From Sneathiellales bacterium (GTDB taxonomy: Bacteria; Pseudomonadota; Alphaproteobacteria; JANQFL01): a stretch of DNA of 45,465 bases. The position numbers and the translations under genes are program-made. The stretch lies in NCBI GenBank assembly GCA_028277845.1, contig JANQFL010000088.1:1-45465 (forward strand), written 5' to 3'. Within the stretch, counting starts at the first letter, position 1. Each line of letters opens with the position of its first letter. The notes beneath the pieces were generated by a model. The model worked only from the letters and a program-made list of their open reading frames with translations. It was not told the DNA's origin and ran no database searches. Shown in pieces: positions 34,075 through 42,470 of the stretch.

Positions 34075-35445
34075 ATGGCTAGCGTTGGAGAATTCGAATC
34101 TCCTATAACGATCGAAATTAACGGTGTCGGTATTACCACTTTCGAAAACACTGAAGAACTTAGCGACTGGGCCAAGGACGAAGTTGCTGGCTGGGGAAGA
34201 GTAAAAATTGCTCTCGAGAAAGACCGACTTGCCGACATTCCTAACATTTTGGATGAAATGTTAGCCACACCAAGACACATCGAAAACACGATTGCCGACT
34301 ATTTAGTCCAGCCGAACAATAAACGAAACCAGCATTTGGCAAACCTCGAAGCCGATTTAAAAATGTACGAGAACCCACGTTTACGCATTTCCATTCGATC
34401 GCCAGAGGGTCAACGCATTCTTAGTGCCGCAAAAGACGACCCGGATGTTGCGCATATTCTGTTTGCACGCGCCTGCCATCAAAACACTCGTAGCGATAAG
34501 GTCCTCGATCTTGATAGGTATGTATCAGCTTTCTACCGCACCCTCGAAAATGGTCGAAGTATCGAGAAAGAAGCTGAAGCGCATACTTCGGCAATGGAAG
34601 CGCTTAGAGACACTTGGCATAAACGATTCTTGGATCAAAAACGAAGTTTAACAAGTTGGGCAGAAGAGCGTGAAGACGTATTGAAAACACTAATCGACGG
34701 CGTAAGCGAGACCACGAAAGGTGTCGAATCCGACCGATCCGAATTTTCCCGTCAAATGTCAGCAATCAAAAAATCCTATCTCGAAGAAATAAAAATGCGC
34801 GCATCCAAAACATACTGGGCCAAGAAGGGAATACGAAATCGACTTGCAGCGTATGGATGGCTTTTTCTGTTCGCTACAATATTGGTTGGGGCAATTATTT
34901 ACATGCCTAGCTTATATGACAACGTACTAACGGTTCTCAAAGGACCGGCAACTCAAACAGCGGAATTGGCAAAACCTAGCGCCAATGGCAAAGCACCAGT
35001 CGACAATAGTACTCCGAGTACAGACCCTTCTGCCGTAGACACCAATAGCGCCGATCTGCCCACCGGTGACACTGGTAGAACACAACCAACTGCAGTCGGT
35101 ACAGATATAGTCGGACCTACCACGCACTACACAGCCAGAACCTTGGCACCTACCGATTTTATCTTTTTTGTAATCCCGGCCGTGTTGCTGATTTGGGTTC
35201 TACGTATTCCCGCCTCACAATTCAGAATTAATCGTGAAATAGCAGATGACGCAGATGAACGCGTTTCGATGATTGAAACGTTCTTGGCATTGGAGCAGGA
35301 AGAAAAAGCCATGCCTGAAGAGAGGTGGATAGTATTGCAAGCATTGTTCCGCCCCCATGCCCGTGGCTCTGAGGAAGACATGCCCAAAACATTTTATGAG
35401 GCTTTGATCGACAAAGTCGTTCCCTCGAGAACCGGTACTACCTAA
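34075..35445 (+). CDS. DUF6161-like membrane protein, AT-rich
   Basis: 456-residue protein whose codon use and base composition are far more AT-rich than every neighbour. A soluble N-terminal ~260 residues with long charged helices (YRTLENGRSIEKEAEAHTSA) precede a membrane helix (AYGWLFLFATILVGAIIYMP, about 263-282). A low-complexity Thr/Ser/Pro/Ala loop (~290-360) leads to a second helix (FIFFVIPAVLLIWVLRI), and the C-terminal domain has DADERVSMIETFLALEQE and WIVLQALFRP. The last pattern is what I know from DUF6161 proteins, which occur patchily and are often in defence-like or mobile contexts. Function unknown. Confidence 0.7.
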   Translation: MASVGEFESPITIEINGVGITTFENTEELSDWAKDEVAGWGRVKIALEKDRLADIPNILDEMLATPRHIENTIADYLVQPNNKRNQHLANLEADLKMYENPRLRISIRSPEGQRILSAAKDDPDVAHILFARACHQNTRSDKVLDLDRYVSAFYRTLENGRSIEKEAEAHTSAMEALRDTWHKRFLDQKRSLTSWAEEREDVLKTLIDGVSETTKGVESDRSEFSRQMSAIKKSYLEEIKMRASKTYWAKKGIRNRLAAYGWLFLFATILVGAIIYMPSLYDNVLTVLKGPATQTAELAKPSANGKAPVDNSTPSTDPSAVDTNSADLPTGDTGRTQPTAVGTDIVGPTTHYTARTLAPTDFIFFVIPAVLLIWVLRIPASQFRINREIADDADERVSMIETFLALEQEEKAMPEERWIVLQALFRPHARGSEEDMPKTFYEALIDKVVPSRTGTT

Positions 35446-35485
35446 ACAGGCGATCCGCGTCGTGTTGCCGTTACTAAAACATAGG

Positions 35486-35567
35486 GTCTGAACAGTGTGG
35501 CTACCCCGATCAAGTTCGGGTATGGCTGATGTAATTGGTTACTTGGCCTGAACGATCTGGCTCCCCC
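35486..35567. repeat. Degenerate intergenic repeat pair with small hairpin
   Basis: Two imperfect copies 60 bp apart: GTCTGAACAGTGTGGCTACC (35486-35505) and GCCTGAACGATCTGGCTCCC (35546-35565). Between them CCCGA-TCAAGT-TCGGG (about 35506-35521) is a perfect 5-bp stem. It resembles the decayed REP-like palindromes scattered between alphaproteobacterial genes. It lies at the far edge of the AT-rich gene. Confidence 0.45.
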
Positions 35568-35568
35568 C

Positions 35569-36669
35569 TTACACCATAAACCCCTTCAGCCCCTCGACCA
35601 CCGCCTCGTTCTCTTCGCGCAGACCGATGGTGATGCGCAGATAATCCTCCAAGCCGTAATCCTCGACCCCACGCACGATGACGCCGCGCTCGGCCAAATG
35701 GTTCAGCGCGGCGGCGGCGCGGTGGTTGGTGTCGGACGGGAACTTGGCCATAACGAAGTTGGCCTGGCTCGGCACGGCGGAGAGGCCCAATGACGATAAC
35801 TGCCCGCTCATCCAGCTTCGTTCCTCCGCGGTGCGGTCGCGCACCCGGGCGACGAAGTCGAGATCGCCAAGCGCCGCCACGGCGCCGTCCTGGGCGATGG
35901 CGTTGACGTTGCCGATGCCGCGCATGCGGTTCATGACGCCGATCATCGACGGCGAGGCATAGGCCCAGCCGACCCGCAGGGCCGCCAGCCCGAATGCCTT
36001 GGAGAACGTCCGGGTCATGATGACGTTGTCGCGGCCGTCGATCAGTTCGGCGCCGTCGGTGTAGTCGTCTTCCACCACATATTCGGCGTAGGCCGAATCG
36101 ATGACGAACACCACGGAAGACGGCAGGTTGTCGCGCAGCCGTTGCACTTCGCGCGCGGGAATGTAGGTGCCCGAGGGGTTGTTGGGATTGGCCAGGAAAA
36201 CGACGCGGGTCTTGTCGGTGACCCGCTCCAGCAGCATATCCACCAGGGTCGTCAGGTCCTTTTCCGGTGCGGTCACGGCGGTGGCGCCGACCCGCATGGC
36301 GACGATGGGAAACTGCATGAAGCTGAATTCGGAAAACAGGATCTCATCGCCCGGCCGGGCATAGAGACGGGCGATGATGTCGAGCAGTTCCTCGGATCCG
36401 TTGCCGCAGATGATCTGGTCGGGATCCAGGCCGTAGGTCGAACCGATGGCCCGGCGCAGTTCGGTGCTGGCCGGATCGGGATAGCGGAAAAGCCGTTCAC
36501 AACGGTTTTGCGCAGCCGCCTGTGCCTTCGGGCTCATACCGAAACTGGATTCGTTCAATGACAGGTCGATCAGCTTGCGGGGCGTGGACACGCCGGCCTT
36601 CTTGACCACCGAAATACCGATGTCGGGGATGTAGGGCTGCGGTCGGGACGATTGCGGAACGGCACTCAT
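35569..36669 (-). CDS. HisC-family PLP aminotransferase (second copy)
   Basis: 366-residue fold-type I aminotransferase, paralogous to the gene at 2800-3897. LIDLSLNESSFGMSPKA is the N-terminal substrate arm, ANPNNPSGTYIP (160-171) and DSAYAEYVV (191-199) bind PLP, and Lys224 in TRTFSKAFGLAALRVGWAY forms the Schiff base. ATG 36669 is chosen; the frame is open upstream through the aldolase gene but is not protein-like there. It lies 23 bp after the HpcH/HpaI aldolase, so the pair is probably a catabolic operon, and a role other than histidine synthesis is likely. Substrate unknown. Confidence 0.9.
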   Translation of the reverse strand: MSAVPQSSRPQPYIPDIGISVVKKAGVSTPRKLIDLSLNESSFGMSPKAQAAAQNRCERLFRYPDPASTELRRAIGSTYGLDPDQIICGNGSEELLDIIARLYARPGDEILFSEFSFMQFPIVAMRVGATAVTAPEKDLTTLVDMLLERVTDKTRVVFLANPNNPSGTYIPAREVQRLRDNLPSSVVFVIDSAYAEYVVEDDYTDGAELIDGRDNVIMTRTFSKAFGLAALRVGWAYASPSMIGVMNRMRGIGNVNAIAQDGAVAALGDLDFVARVRDRTAEERSWMSGQLSSLGLSAVPSQANFVMAKFPSDTNHRAAAALNHLAERGVIVRGVEDYGLEDYLRITIGLREENEAVVEGLKGFMV

Positions 36670-36692
36670 GGTTGTCCTCGGGGCTTGTGCGT

Positions 36693-37433
36693 TCAGGCGC
36701 CAAAGGCGTCGACGGCGCTTTGGGCGGTGCCGCCGATCATGGCGATGTCGTTGGTCAGGGTGACCAGGTGGAAGCCCCGGTCGCGGTAGGCCAGCGTCTC
36801 CTCCATGGAGCGGGTGAACATGCCGATGCCGATGCCGGCGTCGGTGCAGGCCGCATGGATCTTTTCGACGGCCTCGGCATGGGGCGGGCCATATTCGGGA
36901 AACTGTCCGATGGAAAGGCCGAGGTCGGCGGGGCCAATGAAAATCATGTCGACGCCGGGCGTCGACGCGATTTCGGCCACGTTTTCCAGCCCCTTGGCGG
37001 TTTCCACCATGACGGCGACCAGGATGGCGTCGTTGGCTTCGGCCACATAAGCGGGGAAGTCTTTCAATGGCCGCATACCGCCGGCGGAGCGGCGACCGTC
37101 GGGCGGATACTTGGCATAGGCCACGGCCCGCGCCGCCTCGGCGGCGTCCTCGATCATCGGCACGATGACGCCCATGGCGTCCATGTCGAGCACCGAGCCG
37201 ATGGCATAAGGCGCGTTGTCGGTCACGCGTACCAACGGCGTGGCATGGGGCAACGTGACGCCGATGGCGGCATGCAGGTCCTGCAGGTCCCACACGCCAT
37301 GCTGCATGTCGAACACCACGGCGCCGGGGCCTGTGCGCGCTGCGGTTTCGGCGACCAGAGCCGAGCCGAGGCACAGCCAGTGGCACCCCACGCGCCCGCC
37401 GGTGCGGACCGCATCTTTGACTGAATTCCTCAT
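36693..37433 (-). CDS. HpcH/HpaI aldolase family protein
   Basis: Class II (metal-dependent) aldolase of 246 residues that cleaves 2-keto-3-deoxy or 4-hydroxy-2-oxo acids to pyruvate (or oxaloacetate) plus an aldehyde. VVFDMQHGVWDLQDLHAAI holds the catalytic His (about 45), Glu143 in AVMVETAKGLENV and Asp169 in FIGPADLGLSIG are metal ligands. The N-terminus GCHWLCLGSALVAETAA is the family start. First gene before the HisC-like aminotransferase. A terminator of the gene upstream ends about 40 bp before its ATG, so it should have its own promoter. Confidence 0.93.
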   Translation of the reverse strand: MRNSVKDAVRTGGRVGCHWLCLGSALVAETAARTGPGAVVFDMQHGVWDLQDLHAAIGVTLPHATPLVRVTDNAPYAIGSVLDMDAMGVIVPMIEDAAEAARAVAYAKYPPDGRRSAGGMRPLKDFPAYVAEANDAILVAVMVETAKGLENVAEIASTPGVDMIFIGPADLGLSIGQFPEYGPPHAEAVEKIHAACTDAGIGIGMFTRSMEETLAYRDRGFHLVTLTNDIAMIGGTAQSAVDAFGA

Positions 37434-37464
37434 GTCTCCCGTCAGGCTTTTCGTGCTGAGCCTA

Positions 37465-37491
37465 AAATTCGGCGGGGTCCATCGCCCCGCC
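37465..37491 (-). terminator. Terminator of the tautomerase-NTF2 gene
   Basis: Read on the minus strand, GGCGGGG (37491-37485) pairs perfectly with CCCCGCC (37477-37471) around a 7-nt loop, followed by GAATTTT. It lies about 65 bp after the stop of the upstream gene and 30 bp before the aldolase start. Confidence 0.75.
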
Positions 37492-37555
37492 GTTGTTATG
37501 CCCGCAGCATAGCCGGAATCGCTTTAAGCTTAAAATGATTTTCTTGGAAAACCGG

Positions 37556-38125
37556 CTAAAGCGCTTGATTTGCCTTGTGTTCCGCCAAATCGTTCCAAAC
37601 CTTCTGGTCGGCGATCTTTCCGCCAGATACCGTGAAGACATCGACGAAACGGATGTCCTCGAACGCGGAACCGTCGGGCCACTCGCCGTACAAGGTGCCG
37701 TAACAGGTCACAACCGCCCCGTCGCCGAACGGCGCTTCGTGAAAGGCGTCGTAACTTTTTTTGACCCAGTTGTAGCGGTCTTTGGCCCAGGCGGTGAGTT
37801 CCTCGGGCCGCGAGAACACGACCGGTCCGGGAAACGCCATGTGGAACCCATCGCCCAGAAATTCCTTCGCCGCATCTAGGTCCCGTGCCTCCATGGCGTC
37901 CAGATACCCGCGCACGACGTCCGAAGCCGACGGCGGTGGCGTGCCTGGCGTCCGGCGCACCCGGCCGCGCATGTAATTGGCGGCCGGGACTTCGTAGATC
38001 TGAACCGTCGTGCCGTCGAGCGGCGCGCCGATGGTGCCGCGCACCGCATCGGTGAGCGCGTGCCCCAGTTTTTCGCGGGTTTCTTCGGAATATCCTTCCA
38101 TCAACGTGATCGAAACGACGGGCAT
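37556..38125 (-). CDS. Tautomerase / NTF2-like (SnoaL) two-domain fusion
   Basis: 189 residues in two recognisable parts. Residues 1-~60 (MPVVSITLMEGYSEETREKL) look like a 4-oxalocrotonate tautomerase-family subunit with the N-terminal Pro that is the general base after Met removal; VQIYEVPAANYMRGR is its usual C-terminal strand. Residues ~67-185 are an NTF2-like/SnoaL domain (VVRGYLDAMEARDLDAAKEF then FVDVFTVSGGKIADQKVW). It probably isomerises an enol-keto intermediate. Its start faces the GntR gene across a palindromic region. The order of domains is visible; the joint role is inference. Confidence 0.8.
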   Translation of the reverse strand: MPVVSITLMEGYSEETREKLGHALTDAVRGTIGAPLDGTTVQIYEVPAANYMRGRVRRTPGTPPPSASDVVRGYLDAMEARDLDAAKEFLGDGFHMAFPGPVVFSRPEELTAWAKDRYNWVKKSYDAFHEAPFGDGAVVTCYGTLYGEWPDGSAFEDIRFVDVFTVSGGKIADQKVWNDLAEHKANQAL

Positions 38126-38174
38126 GACGGCTCCTCTTGTCCCCCGGGAGCGATTCCGGGCTTCCCAAACAATG

Positions 38175-38196
38175 AATGATATATCATTATATCATT
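38175..38196. promoter_or_regulatory. Palindromic operator candidate in GntR divergent region
   Basis: AATGATATATCATT (38175-38188) is a perfect 14-bp palindrome, followed directly by ATATCATT (38189-38196), giving three ATCATT/AATGAT half-sites. It lies between the divergent tautomerase-NTF2 gene (start 38125) and the GntR regulator (start 38267), in an otherwise GC-rich sequence. Position and symmetry suggest the binding site of the adjacent GntR regulator controlling both directions. Confidence 0.6.
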
Positions 38197-38266
38197 TAAA
38201 TCCGGAGGACGATGGTCAATCAAGCTCGTCCAATCAGGGCCGGATCGTGACAACGGGGAGTTCAGG

Positions 38267-39076
38267 GTGCAGAACCACGCCGTCAGCAGCATGCACGATG
38301 GCCCGGGGGTCGACGACCGCCTGCCGACACCGTTGTACCATCAGATTTTCCTGATTCTGCGCGACAAGATCCTCGACGGCAGTTACGCCCACGACTCGGT
38401 GGTGCCCAGCGAGCAGGAACTGAGCACCATGTACGGCGTCTCCCGCATCACGGCGAAGCGGGCCCTGAACGAGCTCGCCGCCTCCGACCTGGTGGTCCGC
38501 CAGCGCGGCCGCGGCACCCGGGTACGGTATCTGGCGCCTTCGCCGCCCGTGCGGTCTTCGGTCGAGGGTTTGCTGGAAAACCTGCTGGCCATGGGTTTGG
38601 AGACGGAAGTCCGGCTGCTGGAATTCGGTTATGTCCGGGCGTCGCCGGACGTCGCCCGGGCCCTGGCCTGCCCGGCCGGGACCACGGTGCAGCGGGCCGA
38701 GCGGGTGCGTCTGCTGGAGGGCGGGCCGTTTTCCTACCTCACCACGTATGTGCCGGAGGTCATCGGCCGGTCCTACGACGAGGCCGATCTGGCGGAACAG
38801 CCTTTGCTGGTCCTGCTGGAACGCAGCGGCATTACGGTCGAGAAGGCCGAGCAGACCATCAGCGCGACCCTGGCGGACAACACCGTGGCCCCCTTGCTGG
38901 AAGCCGAAGTGGGATCGCCGTTGTTGCGCATCAACCGTATCGTTTACGACCAGACCGAACGGCCGGTGGAGTACATCACCGCGCTCTATCGGCCCGATCG
39001 CTATCAATACCGCATGGACCTGACCCGCGTGCGCCCGGAGGAATCGGCGAGCGCGAGCTGGAGCCCGGCGGGATAA
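38267..39076 (+). CDS. GntR-family regulator (HutC/UTRA type)
   Basis: 269-residue transcription factor. An N-terminal winged helix (LYHQIFLILRDKILDGSYAH, then SEQELSTMYGVSRITAKRAL and RQRGRGTRV) covers about 22-88. The UTRA effector domain (about 110-258) has PFSYLTTYVPEVIGR and SPLLRINRIVYDQTERPVEY. UTRA regulators sense small metabolites, usually of the pathway next door. GTG 38267 is supported by GGGGAG 6 bp upstream. Divergent from the tautomerase fusion and directly upstream of the TRAP genes, so it probably controls both. Confidence 0.92.
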   Translation: MQNHAVSSMHDGPGVDDRLPTPLYHQIFLILRDKILDGSYAHDSVVPSEQELSTMYGVSRITAKRALNELAASDLVVRQRGRGTRVRYLAPSPPVRSSVEGLLENLLAMGLETEVRLLEFGYVRASPDVARALACPAGTTVQRAERVRLLEGGPFSYLTTYVPEVIGRSYDEADLAEQPLLVLLERSGITVEKAEQTISATLADNTVAPLLEAEVGSPLLRINRIVYDQTERPVEYITALYRPDRYQYRMDLTRVRPEESASASWSPAG

Positions 39077-39273
39077 GACGAGGAGTTTACTGGCTGTAAG
39101 AGCGTGCAGCTTTCACAATCCGGCATGCTTCGAAGAAGGACCGAAGACTGAAAGGAAGACATCATCGCCCAAGACCGCCCATAGGGCGGCGCAGTATCGA
39201 AGAACACGTCATTCATCCGTGAAGCAGGCGCCGAAAACGCGGCGCCGACGAATCAACGAGGGAGGTTCATCAC

Positions 39274-40287
39274 ATGCGTACCGTTTGGTTCAATACCGCC
39301 GCCGCGGCCGTTCTGGCCGCCACGGCCCTGACGACCGCTCCGGCCCAGGCCGAGACCACCTTGTCGCTGGTCTATCCGTTCCCGGATTTCCTGGTCTACA
39401 CCAAGAGCTGCAAGGCCCTGGTCGAGAAGATCAACGCCGCCGGTGCCGGCGAAGTGAAGATCGACGTCAAGCCGTTCAACTCGATCAAGATGTTCCAGCA
39501 GCCGGGCGCCGTCAGCAAGGGCTCGGTCGACATGACCTGTACCCCGGCTGCGTTCTACGCCCAGAAGATTCCGGAAAACGAGGCCATCTCCACCTCCAAT
39601 TCGTCGCCCGCCATCGTGCGCAAGAACGGCGGTATGGCGATCATCGACGAGTTGCATCAGAAGAACTTCAACATGAAGTATCTCGGCTGGATCGATAGCG
39701 GCATCGGATTCTACATCTACACGCAGGACCCGCCGAAGTTTAACGCCGACGGCCTGCCCGATTTTTCCGGCGTCAAGATGCGCGACAACCCGATTTACGG
39801 CGCGTTCTTCCGTGCGCTCGGCGCCTCGACCCACAACATGCCGTCCAACGAAGTCTATTCGGCGTTGGAGAAAGGCGTCGTCAACGCCAGTGCCTGGGCG
39901 GCCCTGGGTCTGATCCAGTTCAAGTGGGACAAATTCCTGCGCCATCGGGTCGATCCGACGTTCTACCAGACCGACATCGGCCTGATCATGAACCTGGACG
40001 CCTGGAAAAGCCTTTCGCCAAAGGCCCAGAAGATCGTTCAGGACACGGTCATCGCGCACGAGAACTCGAGCCGTGCCGCCCGGATTTCCGAAGCCCAGGC
40101 CGAAGCCAAGCAGTTGAAGGCGGAAGGCATGAAGTTCTGGCCGGCGCCGGCTGCCGACAAGTATCTCGGCGTGGCCATCGATTCGGCCTACGGCCGTGTC
40201 GCCGAGCGTCTGAAGAAACAGGGCAAGGGACTGGACGCCATGAACAAGCTGCGCACGGCGTATCAGGAAAAAGCCTCCGACATGTAG
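39274..40287 (+). CDS. TRAP transporter substrate-binding protein (DctP family)
   Basis: 337-residue periplasmic binding protein of a tripartite ATP-independent (TRAP) importer. The signal peptide is AAAAVLAATALTTAPAQA (cleavage about residue 26, mature start ETTLSLVYPFPD). GAFFRALGASTHNMPSNEVY and ALEKGVVNASAWAALGLIQF are the DctP ligand-cleft segments; the Arg that usually clamps the carboxylate is likely Arg169 in GVKMRDNPIYG. GGAGG at 39261-39265 is well placed. A strong terminator follows. Ligand probably an organic acid or similar, not identifiable from sequence. Confidence 0.93.
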   Translation: MRTVWFNTAAAAVLAATALTTAPAQAETTLSLVYPFPDFLVYTKSCKALVEKINAAGAGEVKIDVKPFNSIKMFQQPGAVSKGSVDMTCTPAAFYAQKIPENEAISTSNSSPAIVRKNGGMAIIDELHQKNFNMKYLGWIDSGIGFYIYTQDPPKFNADGLPDFSGVKMRDNPIYGAFFRALGASTHNMPSNEVYSALEKGVVNASAWAALGLIQFKWDKFLRHRVDPTFYQTDIGLIMNLDAWKSLSPKAQKIVQDTVIAHENSSRAARISEAQAEAKQLKAEGMKFWPAPAADKYLGVAIDSAYGRVAERLKKQGKGLDAMNKLRTAYQEKASDM

Positions 40288-40420
40288 TCGGAAACCTGAG
40301 TGTCGGAACCGGTCGAACATAAACCGCGAAACGCGCAACTGGATTTATTTGCAGCCATTGCGCATCATGATTGAACGGGTTGAGTTCGGTCCGGATCCGA
40401 TGGTCGGACAAGTCGTACCG

Positions 40421-40449
40421 AAGCCCGCTCCCCGGCAGGGAGCGGGCTT
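40421..40449 (+). terminator. Strong terminator/attenuator between dctP and dctQ
   Basis: AAGCCCGCTCCC (40421-40432) pairs perfectly over 12 bp with GGGAGCGGGCTT (40438-40449) around a CGGCA loop, then TGATTT. It separates the binding-protein gene from the permease genes in the same direction and would give excess binding protein over permease. Confidence 0.85.
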
Positions 40450-40501
40450 TGATTTACGATGAGATTGGGGCACGCGTAACGATGACCATACCGGCAAGGG
40501 C

Positions 40502-41014
40502 ATGCTGCAACTGTTGAACAGGGCACACGAATGGTTGCTGCGCGGCCTGATGGGCGTCGCCGCCATCTATCTCGGCCTGATGATGGTCGCGATCATTTAT
40601 GCCACCGTGTTCCGCGCCCTTAACATGGCGTATTCCGGCTACTCCTTCGTCTTCATCGAGTATGGCTTCATCTACTGCCTGATGCTGGGGGCGCCTTGGA
40701 TCGTGCGCCAGCGCGGCCACGTTTACATCGAGATCCTGACGGCGACCGTATCGCCCGGCGTCCGCAACGTGCTGTCCCGCTTCATCGCGCTGGTCTCGAC
40801 ACTGGTCTGCCTGTTGTTCGCCTATTACAGCGGCATCCTGGCGGCGGACGACATCCGCTACGCCGAGATCGACGTGCGCGGATCGTTCGACATTCCGCGT
40901 TGGATCGTCACCATCATGCTGCCCATCGGCTTCGGCCTGATGGCCATCGAATTCGCCCGCTTCATATTCGGCAAGGAGACCATGCACACCGGCCAGGCAG
41001 GTGTGCATGAGTAA
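40502..41014 (+). CDS. TRAP transporter small permease (DctQ family)
   Basis: 170-residue membrane protein with four helices: LMGVAAIYLGLMMVAIIYAT (about 17-36), FIEYGFIYCLMLGAPWIV, LSRFIALVSTLVCLLFAYYS and WIVTIMLPIGFGLMAIEFARF. The APWIVRQRGHVYIEIL segment is the DctQ signature (typically APxxLRxxxHVRVD). Start ATG 40502 has only a weak AGGG upstream. It assists the large permease; dctM starts 32 bp after. Confidence 0.9.
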   Translation: MLQLLNRAHEWLLRGLMGVAAIYLGLMMVAIIYATVFRALNMAYSGYSFVFIEYGFIYCLMLGAPWIVRQRGHVYIEILTATVSPGVRNVLSRFIALVSTLVCLLFAYYSGILAADDIRYAEIDVRGSFDIPRWIVTIMLPIGFGLMAIEFARFIFGKETMHTGQAGVHE

Positions 41015-41045
41015 CCCGGCCGTCACGGAAACAGGTTGCTGAGCC

Positions 41046-42383
41046 ATGGAGTGGTATTGGACCCTCGCCATGCTGCTCGGCGCCATTCTGGCGCTCATGG
41101 CCATCGGCATGCCCGTGGCCATCGCCTTCATTGCCGTCAACGTGACCGCGGCCGCCTATTACCTCGGCGGCCGCGGCGATTTCCTGACCGTCCTCGAACG
41201 GGGCGTCGGCGTACTGGCAGGCAACGCCTTCGAATCCATGACCACGTTCGCGCTGGTGCCCATTCCCATGTTCCTGCTGATGGGCGAACTGTTCTTTCAC
41301 ACCGGCCTGGCCAACCGCATGTTCAACGCGGTCGAGAAACTGATGGGCCGGGTTCCGGCACGGCTGTCCTACGTCACCGTCGCCGGCGGCACGGCCTTCG
41401 CCACCCTGTCCGGCTCCAGCATGGGCTCGACCGCCCTGCTCGGTACCTTGATGGTGCCGGAGATGAGCAAGCGCGGTTACAAGAAGCACATGTCCATCGG
41501 CCCGATCCTGGGCACCGGCGGCCTGGCCATGCTGATCCCGCCGTCCGCCCTGGCCGTGCTGCTGGGCACCCTGGCCGAACTGGATATCGGCAAGCTGCTG
41601 GTCGCCGGTATCATGCCCGGCCTGATCCTGGCGGTGATGTATGCCGTGCTGATCTACGTGCGGGCGAAGATCGATCCCGACGCCGCGCCGAACTACGAAA
41701 TCGAATATGTCTCGTGGGCGACCCGGGCGCGCCTGTTCACCTTCGACGTTCTCCCGATGGTGTCCATCGTCATCGGCGTCATCATGTTGATCATGTTCGG
41801 CATCGCCACGCCGTCGGAAGCGGCAGCGTTTGGCGGGTTGGGCGTCATCATTTTGGCCGTGCTTTATCGCAGCCTGACTTTGCAGGCCTTGTGGAAATCG
41901 CTCGAGGGCGCCGGCCGGGTCACCATCGTCGCGTTGCTGATTATTTTCGGTTCCAGCACGTTCAGCCAGATCCTCTCCTTCTCCGGCGGCAGCAACGGCC
42001 TGATCGAATGGGTCACCGGCTTCGACGTCGCGCCGATCGTCATGCTGCTGATCATGTTCGGCATATTGATGATCCTCGGCATGTTCATGGACCAGTTGTC
42101 CATGATGCTGCTGACCGTGCCGATCTTCTTCCCGCTGGCCATCAGTTACGGCTTCGACCTGATCTGGTTCGGCGTCATCATCCTGCTGGCGCTCGAGATC
42201 AGCTTCACCACGCCGCCGTTCGGCCTGTTGCTGTTCGTCATGCAGGGTGTGGCGCCGCCCGGCACCAAGTTCAGCGAAATCTGCATCGCCGCCATTCCCT
42301 TCATGCTGTGCGCCATGGCACTGGTCGCCCTGCTGATCGTCTGGCCCGACCTGGCACTCTGGCTTCCCAATCTGGCGGATTGA
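41046..42383 (+). CDS. TRAP transporter large permease (DctM family)
   Basis: 445-residue inner-membrane sodium-coupled permease of the TRAP system, about 12 helices. TFALVPIPMFLLMGELFFHT is the family hallmark and GGTAFATLSGSSMGSTALLG is the substrate/ion-binding hairpin. The second scaffold has ITPPFG-like SFTTPPFGLLLFVMQGVAP near the end. Works with the DctQ and DctP genes upstream, under likely GntR control. Confidence 0.94.
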   Translation: MEWYWTLAMLLGAILALMAIGMPVAIAFIAVNVTAAAYYLGGRGDFLTVLERGVGVLAGNAFESMTTFALVPIPMFLLMGELFFHTGLANRMFNAVEKLMGRVPARLSYVTVAGGTAFATLSGSSMGSTALLGTLMVPEMSKRGYKKHMSIGPILGTGGLAMLIPPSALAVLLGTLAELDIGKLLVAGIMPGLILAVMYAVLIYVRAKIDPDAAPNYEIEYVSWATRARLFTFDVLPMVSIVIGVIMLIMFGIATPSEAAAFGGLGVIILAVLYRSLTLQALWKSLEGAGRVTIVALLIIFGSSTFSQILSFSGGSNGLIEWVTGFDVAPIVMLLIMFGILMILGMFMDQLSMMLLTVPIFFPLAISYGFDLIWFGVIILLALEISFTTPPFGLLLFVMQGVAPPGTKFSEICIAAIPFMLCAMALVALLIVWPDLALWLPNLAD

Positions 42384-42470
42384 CCGCCGGTTCAACTGCG
42401 GGCTTGTCATTTGTCCGCAGGCGGGGGATAGATAGCGCCGTTCCGGTTTTCAGAGTGTCGCGACCCGCCC

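Noticed and set aside
38234-39007. Long minus-strand open frame over the GntR gene
   Set aside because: The plus strand carries an unambiguous winged-helix/UTRA protein; the reverse frame is a composition artefact.
40962-42410. 482-codon minus-strand frame over dctM
   Set aside because: Asp/His/Gln/Arg-rich, low complexity, no start context; dctM on the other strand is certain.
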